A stretch of DNA of 64,000 bases from positions 210,821,825 to 210,885,824 of the forward strand of contig CM037876.1 in assembly GCA_021292165.1 (NCBI GenBank), given 5' to 3'. A program made the translations under genes and the position numbers. The stretch is from Shinisaurus crocodilurus. Its lineage: Eukaryota; Chordata; Lepidosauria; Squamata; Shinisauridae. The number at the start of each line of letters is the position of its first letter. Within the stretch, counting starts at the first letter, position 1. The notes beneath the pieces were generated by a model. That model saw nothing but the letters and a program-made list of their open reading frames with translations, was not told where the DNA came from and did not search any database. Shown here in pieces: positions 11,255 to 21,804 of the stretch.

Positions 11255-13233
11255 GCTCTAGAGAAAAAAAGACCCCTGACCTTTTTGGACCCGTGTGGGT
11301 ACATTTGGGAATTGAGAAACTGCTTTGGGCACCACCACAAAATGCCTAATCAGTGGATCGCCACTTTGTGTCTGCCTGTTGCATCTATGGATCTTAGGTT
11401 GCATCTTATTCAGCAAAAAGTGTTGTTTTATGTCCATTGGACACCACAATGTCTCTTTAATAAGGGATTGTCTAATTCAGCCATGAGGTTGATCACCCTT
11501 CTAGCAAAGCCATCAGAAAACACAAAGTGGGTTCTTCTTCGAAATGGGTGCTTCATCCCATGGGGCTGTTTCCCAAGTATGCAAAATGGTGAAACCTTTA
11601 TAAAGTATACTATTTCTCCTCCTTACACCTGGAGGGTGTTTCCTCTAATCAGGATTGGGAAATACTTCAGAGCTAGTTTCTTGCATGTTGGATTAATTTT
11701 ACCTGTCGTCTGCCTTGGGGGTCATTAACTATATGCAGCTTCCATTGATTTGGCAGTGCCAGATCTAGCTTTGCATATGTAACCTAAAGCTCCTTTGCTA
11801 ATGCCAAAGTCTCCCATTTTGACTCCAGCCAAAATTTCTTAAAGGCTTATGGCAGCCAATATCATGGAGGATACAGGTCCTGCCCTGCCGCTGAGCAGCC
11901 TGCTAACAAAGTCTTCGGGCATGGCACAGGATCAGTTATGTCATTGACCCCTCTGTGTGCTACAAAGCTCTGTGTTTATGTGTCAAGACCTAATATAGTC
12001 TAGGATATTCCTAGGCTATGCCAGCCCTCAATGCAAATGCCTCAGTGCCTTCCATCCTGGCTTCTCCAATCCACCCCATTGCTTGGATGAACCAGAACTA
12101 GCTTAATCCAGGGTCTACTAAGATTTTCCACATCAGGAAACTAAAAGTAGGTCAGGGAATAGTAGTCAAGCAAATTGTATCCCTGGTGCAATAAACCGTT
12201 TGGATAACTTAACTTGGGAGAAATGATCATGAAGAAACTCTCTTTTTTCTGAACAAAAACTCTCAGAGCAACCACAAAGGATTTATACAATACTATACTT
12301 CTGTACCATACTATCTCTTGTCAGACAGACACATTTAACAAGTGGTATGTTTACAATACCTGAATAAAACTGTGTAGAAAGAAATCTGTTTACTTGGTAT
12401 ATCTCAGATATAACCAGTAAAAAGTTCTACAGTTTTAGCCATTTTCTTAAGGAGTTGGGTTTTTGTTTTTGTTTTAATTTCTTTCCAGTAAGTACACACA
12501 CAAAAAAGGTGATCTCGCATGAACATAGGAGTATAGATCTACTCTAATCAGATACTGATATCGCCTTCATAAATTGAACACAAAAGACTTTACATATGTA
12601 GTCATAAACAAAGACAAATGAAAATGAAAACTATCTACCTATGCTCTCAGGCAGAGTGATGATATGATACATGATTATGAAATGCCGAGTGGCCACTACA
12701 CCAGGACTCAAGCCAGCATGATATCATCACAGTTCTATGCACAAGAAGCAGTGGAGACAATAGCACAACAGCTCGAGAAACAAAACCTGACGTAGCAATG
12801 CAGGTAGACATTCCCACAGCTTCTTGGGCAATTGCTCTATCACCTATGATACTGCACACCAACAATGCCCTATATTATCCAAACATGGAAGACAGCTTTC
12901 GATGCATGATGATGGACAAACAGCCATATGGCATCACCCAATTCCTCTTATTCTCATAGCCTGTTGTGACAACCTGGCAGCCAGAAGGAGACCACAGCAC
13001 CCCACCTGCATGAAAAATCCAAAGGTGCCTCAGGAGAAAGTCACACTATGGGGAACAATGCCTCTATCTATGCATACAAATGTCAGAACATGACATACCA
13101 CACTGTTGTATCTGTGAGGAGAACCAGCAGTTTGGAGGGGGAAAGAGGACAGGGTAGTGGTGTAGCAAGAATCACCCTCACCCGTTTTCACTGAAGGGAT
13201 CTTTTCATGGGGGTGGGGATCACTGAGGGTAGA
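11255..13233. other. Non-coding stretch, nothing recognised
   Basis: A 233-codon open frame starting at 11027 crosses into this region, but it begins inside a repeat and a GT run and resembles no protein I know. The rest has frequent stops. No repeat family was recognised around 11800-13100. Confidence 0.35.
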
Positions 13234-13427
13234 GGCTGTAGCTCAGTGGTAGAGCACGTGGTTTGCATGCAGAAGGTCCCAAGTTCAATCCCCGGCACCT
13301 CCAGACTTGGCTAGGAAAGAATCCTGCCTGAAATCCTAGAGAGCCAATGCCAGTCAGTGTCAAGAATACTGGGCTAGATAGATCAATGGTCTGACTCAGT
13401 CAAGGGAGCTCCCTATGTGTTCCTAAC
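13234..13427 (+). mobile_element. tRNA-Ala-headed squamate SINE
   Basis: The head GGCTGTAGCTCAGTGGTAGA, then GTTTGCATGCAGAAGG and AGTTCAATCCCCGG, matches a tRNA-Ala(TGC)-like body with A and B boxes. A non-tRNA body follows: CCTGAAATCCTAGAGAGCC, AATACTGGGCTAGATAGATC, GGGAGCTCCCTATGTGTTCC. The acceptor arms pair poorly, so it is not a working tRNA gene. Another copy is at 53636-53818 and an antisense fragment at 52641-52706. Confidence 0.8.
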
Positions 13428-13539
13428 TGATTTGTTTGTGTTGTTTGTTTTTTGGTGGGAAAGAAACACAAAATAAAAGATTATTAACAGTTAAGCTTCT
13501 CCAGAGCAGCTTTGCAGAACATAACAGTGCAATTCAATG

Positions 13540-13960
13540 AGGCTTCCCGTAACCCTCCGAACTTAGAGGATTATGGGCATCCTATGGAGAGCGGAAGGGG
13601 CGTGGAGGCCTCCACACTTCTCCCATCCTTCAAAACAGCCAATGTTGAGTGTCTAAGTGTTTTGCCCTGGAGTGTGAGGAGAGGAGACTGAGGCACCATC
13701 AGGATACTGTGTGTGTGTACGCTGGCAGAGCCTGTCCCGTCCCCTCCACACACCCTTCCCCACCCACAAAATTCGATCTCTGAGGTCACTCTTGCAACCT
13801 CGGAGCTGCAGCGGGCACGGTTCTTTCCATGCCAGCTGCGAGGGCAGAGGGTGGGCGCTCCAAATTCGAAGTCCCAGCTCCGACCTTGGAGCACATTTCC
13901 AAGGTCGGAGCTGGGACTCCGAGTTATCCCATGGCTGTCTAGACTCTGTCTATTGGCCAT
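13540..13960. repeat. Unnamed dispersed repeat, copy 1, with internal hairpin
   Basis: Contains ATCTCTGAGGTCACTCTTGC, AACCTCGGAGCTGCAGC, GGTTCTTTCCATGCC and a strong hairpin at about 13877-13923 (GTCCCAGCTCCGACCTTGGA / TCCAAGGTCGGAGCTGGGAC). Related sequence is at 17630-17875 in the opposite orientation and 35980-36345 in the same orientation. Copy 2 ends in TACATCCCTA, like the other 'GGGATGT' fold-back elements, so a hAT-type origin is possible. Ends are approximate. Confidence 0.5.
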
Positions 13961-14964
13961 AGGTTTGTGCCCTGAATCTCGCAATTTCCTCGGCTAGTTC
14001 CATTACAAAAGCAGCAAGTCTTCTCAGAATCTTGAGATCCTTGTTAAAAAGCAGAAAATCTGTCTTCTGGCAAATGGAACACTTAGTTCCCTTTTTTGAC
14101 AAGGCAACAAAGTATATTTTCCTCTAATACCTTGCATCAATGAACAATTAAGCAAATAATTGGGAAGGTCCTCAACGTCATCTGATCCACAATAAGAAAG
14201 GCACAAATAATACAGTATTTTAGCTAGTCTACCATCAGATTAAATACCATCAGATTTAATGGGGGCGGGGAAATACAAAACTCACCAGTGCCTCCCTGTG
14301 CTGCTGGCCACCATTTCAATATCATGGTGGTCAGCATAATGCCCCAGAACAATATGTAATGTCATTCTGAAGGACATTTTGGGGGGAAATGTTGGAATTC
14401 ATGGGCAGCCACCATAAAATGGCCAGAAGGCCTTCTCCTCAGTGGAAATGATATGTGTGATATGTCAGTCTGTTACCAGGACACTCTGCTGGGACCTGGG
14501 ATCTTCCACTGCTGCCTTGAGGCAGCAGAAGGAGGAGGTGGTGGCAGACATTTTGCAAGCAGAAGCACATCATTCATTCACACAAAGCCCTTGAGAACTT
14601 GATTGGAACAATAATAAAGGCTTGACCCCTTGTGGGACAACTAGTGAGGTGCATGCGTATCCCTAGCTGGCAAGTAAGGGAGGTACTCATCTGAGTGAGG
14701 GGGTTAGTCACCAGACTCCTCATCCAACATTCCTCAGCCTAGCTCCCTACTCTCTCATTGGCAATCTGCTGATATATATATGTAGAGCTTCAACCGTTGG
14801 GAAGTTCAATGTAACGATCATACCCATCCCTTGTAGTTTGGCTCCCGTACTAATTTCTGAGCCAGCTCTACCAGATAGATTGTGGTCTGTCCTCTAGTAA
14901 GAAAAAGGATCCTTACAGCAGGACAAGGAATAGAACAAACAGTTCTCCTAGTACCAGCCTCATC
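13961..14964. other. Non-coding stretch, nothing firmly recognised
   Basis: Contains GGCCACCATTT-type phrases at 14300-14420 that look repetitive. No gene. Confidence 0.3.
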
Positions 14965-15237
14965 GTGACCAGATCTACCATTAGGCAGAGTGAGGCAGCA
15001 GCCTAGGCAGCGGGGAGCAATGGCACGATATTGGAGGACAGAGCCGTGCATGCCCCCTAAGCTAGCCTGTTTCTCTTCTCTCAGTTATAGTGGAGAGGGC
15101 ACTGTCCTGTCACCAGTGTTGAAGTAAGATTCAACTGCCAGTCCAGTTGGATTTGATATGTGGGAGCAGGGAGGGGGGGGGAAAGGGGTGTCAACTTGTC
15201 CTTTGCCTCAGGCAGCAAAACGTCTTGGGCCGGCCCT
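14965..15237. mobile_element. hAT-like element with GGGCCGGCCCTG end
   Basis: The left part reads CTACCATTAGGCAGAGTGAG, then GCAGCAGCCTAGGCAG. The right part reads CTTTGCCTCAGGCAGCAAAA and GGGCCGGCCCTG. The related element at 44401-45460 has the same two end regions in inverted order. No transposase. The left terminus is degraded. Confidence 0.55.
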
Positions 15238-16209
15238 GAGCCTAATTCTTCAGTCATCTGTTGTTCCTAAGGGAAAAACTCTTGGGACACAGAATCAGGC
15301 TCAGATCAGATGCATGTCAGAAACGCGTGTGTCTGAGCAAGTGCGGCAGCATCACCCTGTTTTCTCTAGTCACATCTATAAACCTGCAAACTCTCTGCTG
15401 ACTCCCTCCTGGGTTCTTCATCTGATCTTTTGCCATCATTTATGTGCTTTTAGTTACTCTGAAAGTTTTTAATGACAGATTTGAATGAAGAGCACCAAAA
15501 TAACAAGCTAACATCTATTTATTGGAGCCCCTACCTCTCCAGGGAAGGGTATATAAGAGTCTCACTGTATTTTGCCAATAATGAAGGATCAGCAGGTACT
15601 GGATGTTAAAAGTAGAAACATTAACTTAGAACAGAGTGGGATTGAGAAGAATGCTCGCTACACTGCAGTTGTCATAGTACCTCTTTGTCCTCTACTGTTA
15701 TTATATTTACTTTACAGCTTTATAAATGAATACATACACAGTCATAAAAATCAGTGTGCAATAGAAGTATGTCTCAGGGAAACAGAGGAAGTGTGCTCGG
15801 TGGTGGTGGGGGGAATACCAGTTTCCTTCCTTTGCCATGCCTGGCAGTAAAAGTATCCATTATCTATTGGTTGGTAGACATGCAATTTTGAGTTTAATTT
15901 TTTGGATGGATTGCCTCCAGGTGGCTATTGTACAATATACAATTTATATTGTATTAACCATGTTTTGCTGAAATATTTGTTTAAGTATCCTTTATTATGT
16001 TTATCTGAATTCCTTCAATTGGCAGTTCATAAAGACAAGGTCCCACACAGCTGACTACACTGGCATGAGGTACAAGAAAAACATCTCATGGATAAGCCCA
16101 TAATCTCACATTAATTTCCTGCCTCACCCATCAGAGTACTGCTTACTGGTAACTGTTTGCAAAAAATACAGGTGTATTGCAGCAGGGGCTGTTCTGAAGA
16201 ACCCAAAAG

Positions 16210-16240
<31 letters not shown>

Positions 16241-17261
16241 GAACAAAATAACAGAAGAAACTAGATCTCTCTAGTCACAACTAGGGATTCTGGAGAATTT
16301 CATTGGGTCTGCATTTTTAAGAGGACTGACCTAATTACCACTTACCACTAGACTAATATGCAGAACCCAATGAAAGCAGTTACCCTTCGACTTGCACACA
16401 CCCCTGAATTTTGTGATACCATCCTCGACTCAAAAAATGTTGACACAAATGCATATTTTGAGGGGAAATGTGTATACCAAAAAATCTGTTTGGGGGGAAC
16501 ATACAAAAAGGTGTATTTATTTTAGAGGAGAGTTGTACAGTCTAAATGTGAATTTTCATATGGTTTAAATTGTGTTTCTTTCTCAGAAAATGGGATGGAA
16601 CAGACTTATGATTGAACATGTGCAAAACTGATATGGGCTGAAAATAGACTGATCTGCCCATCCCTAAACAGCCCGTCAGGAGAAATGCACAAAAGCAAGG
16701 CCATCGTGTCTCCATTTTACCAAATAGAACTATCCAAGAAGCATATTACAGCTACTTCTGAAGCTCTCCACATTCTTCCAAATTACCTGGTCTTATTCAT
16801 GAATAATATTATAATAACATAAATAATAACTGATCCATTAAAAATTCTCCATTGTTCCATTTTTTTAATTTCCAAACTTTGTATTCAGCACTGTGCATGC
16901 ATAGTTTGCCACAGCTTCCAGTTCCTTAACTTAATTTGCATTTTCCCCTTCTTAACATTAGCAGTATGCATTGAAAAAACACTACAATAAAACAGTCTTG
17001 ATGTGACCATGTCATGTGCATGATTGCACAAGGAAGATTTTTGTGCAGTTTTACTCATGGACATGTGCACTGTGTGCACTGATTATATAGCACCACAAAA
17101 ACAAATGTGATGTGATTGTACATACTTTTGTAAATATTCTTTCTATGAAGGATGTATGAATATACTGGAATGCGCATGCGCATCAGTAAAACATCACACA
17201 AAAAGACTCATGGTGCAAGGGAACTTCACAATACAGGTGCCACCACACATGCAAATGTCTA
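15238..17261. other. Non-coding stretch, nothing recognised apart from a microsatellite
   Basis: An (AAAG)n run lies at 16208-16241. About 16420-16600 has the ATGCATATTTTGAGG-like phrases of the unnamed AT-rich dispersed repeat. A 92-codon frame at 15572-15850 shows no recognisable motif. Confidence 0.35.
16208..16241. repeat. (AAAG)n microsatellite
   Basis: About eight AAAG units. Confidence 0.9.
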
Positions 17262-17432
17262 TCCCAGGTCCTGGTCTGAAGGCACATGATGTAGCAACCT
17301 TACCAAAGCTAAACCAGTCTCATTCTGGTCAGAAGAATGTGGATGGGAAGACTTCTTGGAACTCTGTATATGTCACCTTGAGTTCCATCATGGAAGAAAG
17401 GTGGGATATAAATACATTAAAATAAATAAAAT
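17262..17432 (+). mobile_element. Diverged 5S-derived SINE with L2-like tail
   Basis: AAGCTAAACCAGTCTCATTC, TGGTCAG and ATGTGGATGGGAAGACTTC follow the order of the 5S rRNA segment AAGCTAAGCAGG..TGGTTAGTACTTGGATGGGAGAC, with many changes. The tail CCTTGAGTTCCATCATGGAA, then GAAAGGTGGGATATAAATAC and an A/T-rich run, resembles L2-type LINE 3' ends. The left edge is uncertain. The tail differs from that of the 5S SINE at 5959-6117. Confidence 0.5.
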
Positions 17433-17629
17433 ATTTCTGGTAGAGGTTAATTTTGTAAGCCACTCTGGAATTTTATTGGAGGGTGGGATGTAATTCCCTA
17501 ATAAAATACTGTAGATCCTATATCTGGTGGCGGCAGCACCTGAAACAACATTTCACCTGAAAGATGATAACCTATGGACTATTTACAGTCTTTTTTTTAA
17601 ATTGTTGGGCACTGTAAATCCTATGGCAT

Positions 17630-17875
17630 CTAGATGGCCATAGGATTATTCGGAGTTCCCACTCCAAGCTTGGATACTTGCTCCAAGCTCGAAGCTGGGA
17701 CTCAGAGCTTGGAGCATCTCCCTGTCCCTTGCAGCTGGTGTGGAAAGAACCACACCAGGTGCTTCTCTGAGGTCACAAACGTGACCTCGGAGAAGGACTT
17801 TTGTGAGCGCTCTGGGGATGGGAGCAGAGGAGACAGGCACCACCAGAACAGACTGAACAAAATTTGTACATCCCT
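17630..17875. repeat. Unnamed dispersed repeat, copy 2 (inverted)
   Basis: Shares GGGACTCAGAGCTTGGAGC, GTGGAAAGAACCACACC and TTCTCTGAGGTCACAAACG with copies near 13.5-13.9 kb and 36.0-36.3 kb, in the opposite orientation. It ends TACATCCCTA. Confidence 0.5.
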
Positions 17876-19779
17876 AGACTGGTCCCCCTTCAGTGTCACT
17901 GGGCCCCAATGGGTTCACCTGGCTGTGGTGGTAGTGCTCCAAGAAGCGCTAGCTAGCTGGCTCTAGCCACCCTTTTAATTTCCCACAATGCCCTGGAGGA
18001 ACACTAGTCAGGGGTAGTAAGGATAATAAATTCCCCCCATTGGTTTCAGGAGGGGGATTTTTTTAAAAAAAAAATCTGCTGGGCTTAAAGGCCTAGGCAA
18101 GCCACACACACACACACACACACCTAACTGTTTTGAGCTAGGGATGTGCGAATCAGCAAAACCCAAATTCATTGAGGTTCTCCAAATTGTACCTCAAGGC
18201 TTGTTCTGACTCATGTCTGTATTAGATTGTGATCTTTCTTCTTCTTTTAGCATGAAAATTCAAGCATGTTTTTGTGTGCATTTTCCCAAACATATGCATC
18301 AATTGTGCACATTTTTTGAAACGTATGTATCTTTGCGAGCACGTTTTTTGTTTGTTCTGACAATCGCATAGCACACTCGGAAATACATGGACTTTGGCCA
18401 CAGATGGCGTTTGGGTCTGTGTTCAGTTCCGGGAGGTGTGAACTGGGTACATTCTGGTCAAAAACAAACTGAAATCAATTGCTCATGCATGCCTAGTGTG
18501 AGCTAGCAGGATCTGCCACTTTGCACCTCTGACCCCCTGTAGAATCGTTCTCTTATGGAATAATCCATGGTGGAGAAAGATGAGAGGAGTTGTATCTACC
18601 CACTCATCCCCAGCCCCGCCAGTTCGCCATTGGCCAGGGTGGAAAGTGGAGGCGTTTCTTTCCGTGTTGTTCAGCCCTTCAGATTCATTTAAAATCCTGC
18701 CTGTTGGCAGCAATGGGGGAGGCCAATCAGCTTTGCCAGCTCCAGGACTGGCATAAACTGATGCACCCAGAGCAACCTCTGGGTGCACCTGGAGGAACAG
18801 AGCACCTCTGGGTCAAGTTGATCCAAAGTTGGCTCCTCACTGCCCCGCCCAACCCACAGAATTCCCTGTTTTAGGGTAGACTGCTGGCAGCAGCCTTCTG
18901 CCTGCCCAGGCACAGTGAGGGCCTCTGTCATGGCAGAGTCTCTCCCCCCCCACACACACACACAAACAAACAAACACACGACACGCACACTGGTGGTGCT
19001 CGTCTCCTCCAGCAGAGGGGCACCAATACACCATCCTAACACCGTCCAGCCATCAGCATTGGCGGGTTAAGAATGTGCTCTTAATTTAGTTTATTTGGAC
19101 TTATTTGAACCGATTTTATCATGCCCTTCCAAAAGGCTGAAGTCCAACTTTCAAACACAATCAGATCATCATCCAAGCCCCATTCTTCTAACAACAGGAT
19201 GCCTTGAGAGAAAATGCCTGTATGTGTAGCTAAAATGCTTGGCTTGGTTAAAACATGCTAACAAGCATCTGTGTATTTTGATTTTTTTTCCCGACAGGTG
19301 CCAAGAAATCATGTATTATATTGTTGCTATCCTTGTTGTTGTTCTCAAATGCGAAATAGATTTGGAGTGTGAATATTTCATGCTCCAAATAGAAAGACAG
19401 GCTTCTTTGATTCAGTATGCTTGCATTCCTTTAGAATAGCATAATGCAGTGAAAGAACATCTAGAATTGTGGCCATGTTTATGATTCCCACACCTTCCCC
19501 CTTCAGCAATTCCTTGAGCTCCCAACGTGGAGTGGAATGGATCCTCTCTCTTTCTTTCTGTTTTAAATACATTTCCAACCTGCAGTTTTTCCTCCCCCTG
19601 CCCACTTTCACTTAGTCATTTGGTACATGAATGTATTCTAAATGTTTTCACAGCTGCTTGGGAGGTGTTGATTCTTAGTGTCAACTCATTCAGTCAGCTT
19701 AACATAATCACTCTCTTTTAATGGAACAGTTAACATGAAAATGATGTCTATCATTTTTGCTGCTGGGGGTCCAAATGAG
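17876..19779. other. Non-coding stretch, nothing firmly recognised
   Basis: About 18140-18490 starts AGGGATGTGCGAATC and has GTGTGCATTTTCCCAAA-like phrases, as in the unnamed AT-rich dispersed repeat. Short AC runs lie at 18104-18122 and 18951-18963. No gene. Confidence 0.35.
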
Positions 19780-20140
19780 GGAAGAGGGAGAGGTGACACA
19801 GGCATAATTACCAGGCCCGACACAATTTTTTCCACTTTTTCCCCCTCTCTCTCTCTCCGATGAGGCAGCGTTGTGCAATGTCAACAATCAAAAACGGAAA
19901 TGAAGGCAGTGTGAAGACCCAGGTGAGTAATTACCAGGAGGTTGCAGCCCCACCACTGCTTCCAAAGTGCCGAGGCTGACAAGGTGCAGATTGTTTTTAA
20001 CCTCTGGTGTGAAGCATGCTGATTTGCTGTTGATAGATCCAGGCGGTGATATTAATTAAAGCACAAGCAGGAGCTAATTCGGCTGTTGACAATGCATTTG
20101 GGGAGTGGAGCACTGGATGGAAGGCAGCACACGTATCCTG
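19780..20140. promoter_or_regulatory. Candidate conserved non-coding element
   Basis: Complex sequence with no sign of a repeat. The 11-mer TAATTACCAGG occurs twice (about 19807 and 19927), with further homeodomain-type cores (ATATTAATTAAAGC near 20050, GCTAATTCGG near 20073) and an ATGCATTTGGGGAG near 20091. Clusters of such cores are typical of developmental enhancers, but conservation cannot be judged from one sequence. Confidence 0.25.
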
Positions 20141-20196
20141 TGTGGCACACTGGAAGTGCGAGCTAGCACAATCAACATCTCTGCTTTTAAAACATA

Positions 20197-20446
20197 CAGT
20201 AATACCTAGGATTGCAAGTAACTTGGTTTGAGAGCGTTTTGCAAGACAAGCACATTTTTAAATATTTATTTAATTTTTTTTAAACTTGATATACAAGTGA
20301 CGTCTTGCAATACAAGTACTGTAGTATGGCTTAAATTAAAAATCTCTGTACACATTTTTTGGGGGGATTTCGTTTTGATATAAGAGTGTTTTGGATTACA
20401 AGCACGTTTCCGGAACGAATTATGCTCTCAATCCAAGGCATGACTG
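20197..20446. mobile_element. TA-flanked MITE (Tc1/mariner-like), copy 1
   Basis: Starts CAGTAATACCTAGGATTGCA and ends CCAAGGCATGACTG, flanked on both sides by TA (20195-20196, 20447-20448). The terminal CAGT/ACTG and the TA duplication are the Tc1/mariner signature. 250 bases, no transposase. The copy at 46574-46824 is nearly the same length and in the opposite orientation. Interior phrases include CGTTTCCGGAACGAATTATG and TGGTTTGAGAGCGTTTTGC. Confidence 0.85.
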
Positions 20447-21121
20447 TACATCATCTGGGTTTCAATGTGTTATTGACCTTGGGCGGGGGAAAGACCCCCC
20501 AAAAGACTGGGAAGTAAAAATCCACCAGGATACAAGTGATGGACTTTATATGTTTTTTATATGCTGATTGCGATCTCAATTCTCCAATTGCTGGTCCTTC
20601 CATAGCCAAATGGGCACCACCCATGCATAAGAAGGAGGTATCAGCAGACTCTGGGGAACACCCAAGTTATGCAGAAGTATAAAAACCTTTAGAAAAAGAA
20701 TTCATGGGGTAGGGGAGAGCCAAGTGAGGACTGAACATGCTCAGCAGGCTTGGTTGGGGGGAAATGGAATGACTGGAATGTTGAACAGGGAACAATCATG
20801 AGGTGATTATATCATGTAGTGATAGGCAAACTTACCCTGAATGAATTCGTTGTTTACCTGGAAAGTAACAAATTCATCCATGTGAGCTCAGATCAGATGA
20901 GAATTCTCCTTTAATACAAAATCTAATTCTGGGCCTATGAGTTTTTGTGCATGCGCAATATCAAGGTGCATCTTGGGAGCTGTGATTTGGAATCACGTAG
21001 TGCAGCATGACATCATGCATCACCACATTATGTGCCCCTTTTGACTGATTGCTTTCATGTGGCCGGCCTGCATGATGATGTCATGTGATGCTTACTCAAT
21101 GTCACAGATCACCAGTATGAA
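20447..21121. other. Non-coding stretch, nothing recognised
   Basis: Sequence between the MITE and the copia element. No coding or repeat signal was identified. Confidence 0.35.
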
Positions 21122-21126
21122 GATGG
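21122..21126. repeat. Target site duplication GATGG, left
   Basis: GATGG directly abuts the LTR start at 21127. The same 5-mer follows the other LTR at 26311-26315. A 5-bp duplication is what Ty1/copia integrases make. Confidence 0.85.
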
Positions 21127-21776
21127 TGTTGGTGTTTGAGAGTATGCAGAGTGTGGGAGATTTATAATCCTGTCTGTGTGCTAGCAGACGCCTGAAATTC
21201 CACACACAGATCTTCCAGATCTCACCTCCCCCCGCGCAGCGTGCAGCGTGTTGTGCCACTTTGACCAGCCCAGTCTGCCCTGTTGTCAGACTGCTTCCAG
21301 CTTCCCCGTTGCAGATTAATCCATGTAGTCAGGAAACACTCTGTAACACCACAGGTCTAATTCTACCTGTTTATTCACTTAGCAAGTAAAAGTTCTACAG
21401 AGTATACATTTCCTAGTTACAGTCCATGCGCAGAGTATAAATGCATAGCAAGCATTACATCCAGTGGAGTAAGTTGAGCTTCACTCCACCTCAGCAAAGA
21501 CGTTACATTGTTGCAGTAACAAAGTTCAGCAAGAAGAACAACAAGAAGAGAGAAAGCAGTCCAGCTTCTCTCTAAGATGGCTTCAGACAGAAAAACAAGT
21601 TAGCACGTCATCAGAACATACAAACCATGTGACCAGCTCATAATGTTCTCACAGTCTAGTTTCCCATGCGAAAACACGAGATCCCAGAGAGACACAACAA
21701 ACCTGTTTACAGCCATTCTGTCCCTTCCATGTGTAAACAATGTGCTGCAGCTGGTGAAGTGATACATATCACAACA
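21127..21776 (-). repeat. Copia copy 1, 3' LTR
   Basis: 650 bases. Read on the minus strand it begins TGTTGTGATATGTATCAC and ends AAACACCAACA, giving TGTTG...CAACA termini. An AATAAA poly(A) signal is on the minus strand at 21370-21375. It is almost identical to 25663-26310. Confidence 0.95.
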
Positions 21777-21783
21777 TCCCCCC
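21777..21783 (-). other. Polypurine tract of copia copy 1
   Basis: Minus-strand GGGGGGA lies directly before the 3' LTR, where the plus-strand DNA primer is expected. It is short but in the right place. Confidence 0.7.
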
Positions 21784-21804
21784 ACAAGCTGAGTACATCT
21801 TGTT

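Noticed and set aside
11027..11728. 233-codon open frame
   Set aside because: It starts in a hAT-like repeat, crosses CA/GT runs and has no recognisable motif.
12600..13110. Possible degraded coding sequence
   Set aside because: Frames in both directions are short and interrupted; no family motif was found.
13234..13305. Functional tRNA-Ala gene
   Set aside because: The acceptor arms do not pair properly and the sequence continues into a SINE body shared with 53636-53818.
21342..21776. LTR of only about 435 bases, starting at TGTAACACC
   Set aside because: The duplication with 25663-26310 continues to 21127, where GATGG flanks match on both sides and the primer site directly follows 25663. 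The true LTR is about 650 bases, so no tandem second element is needed.
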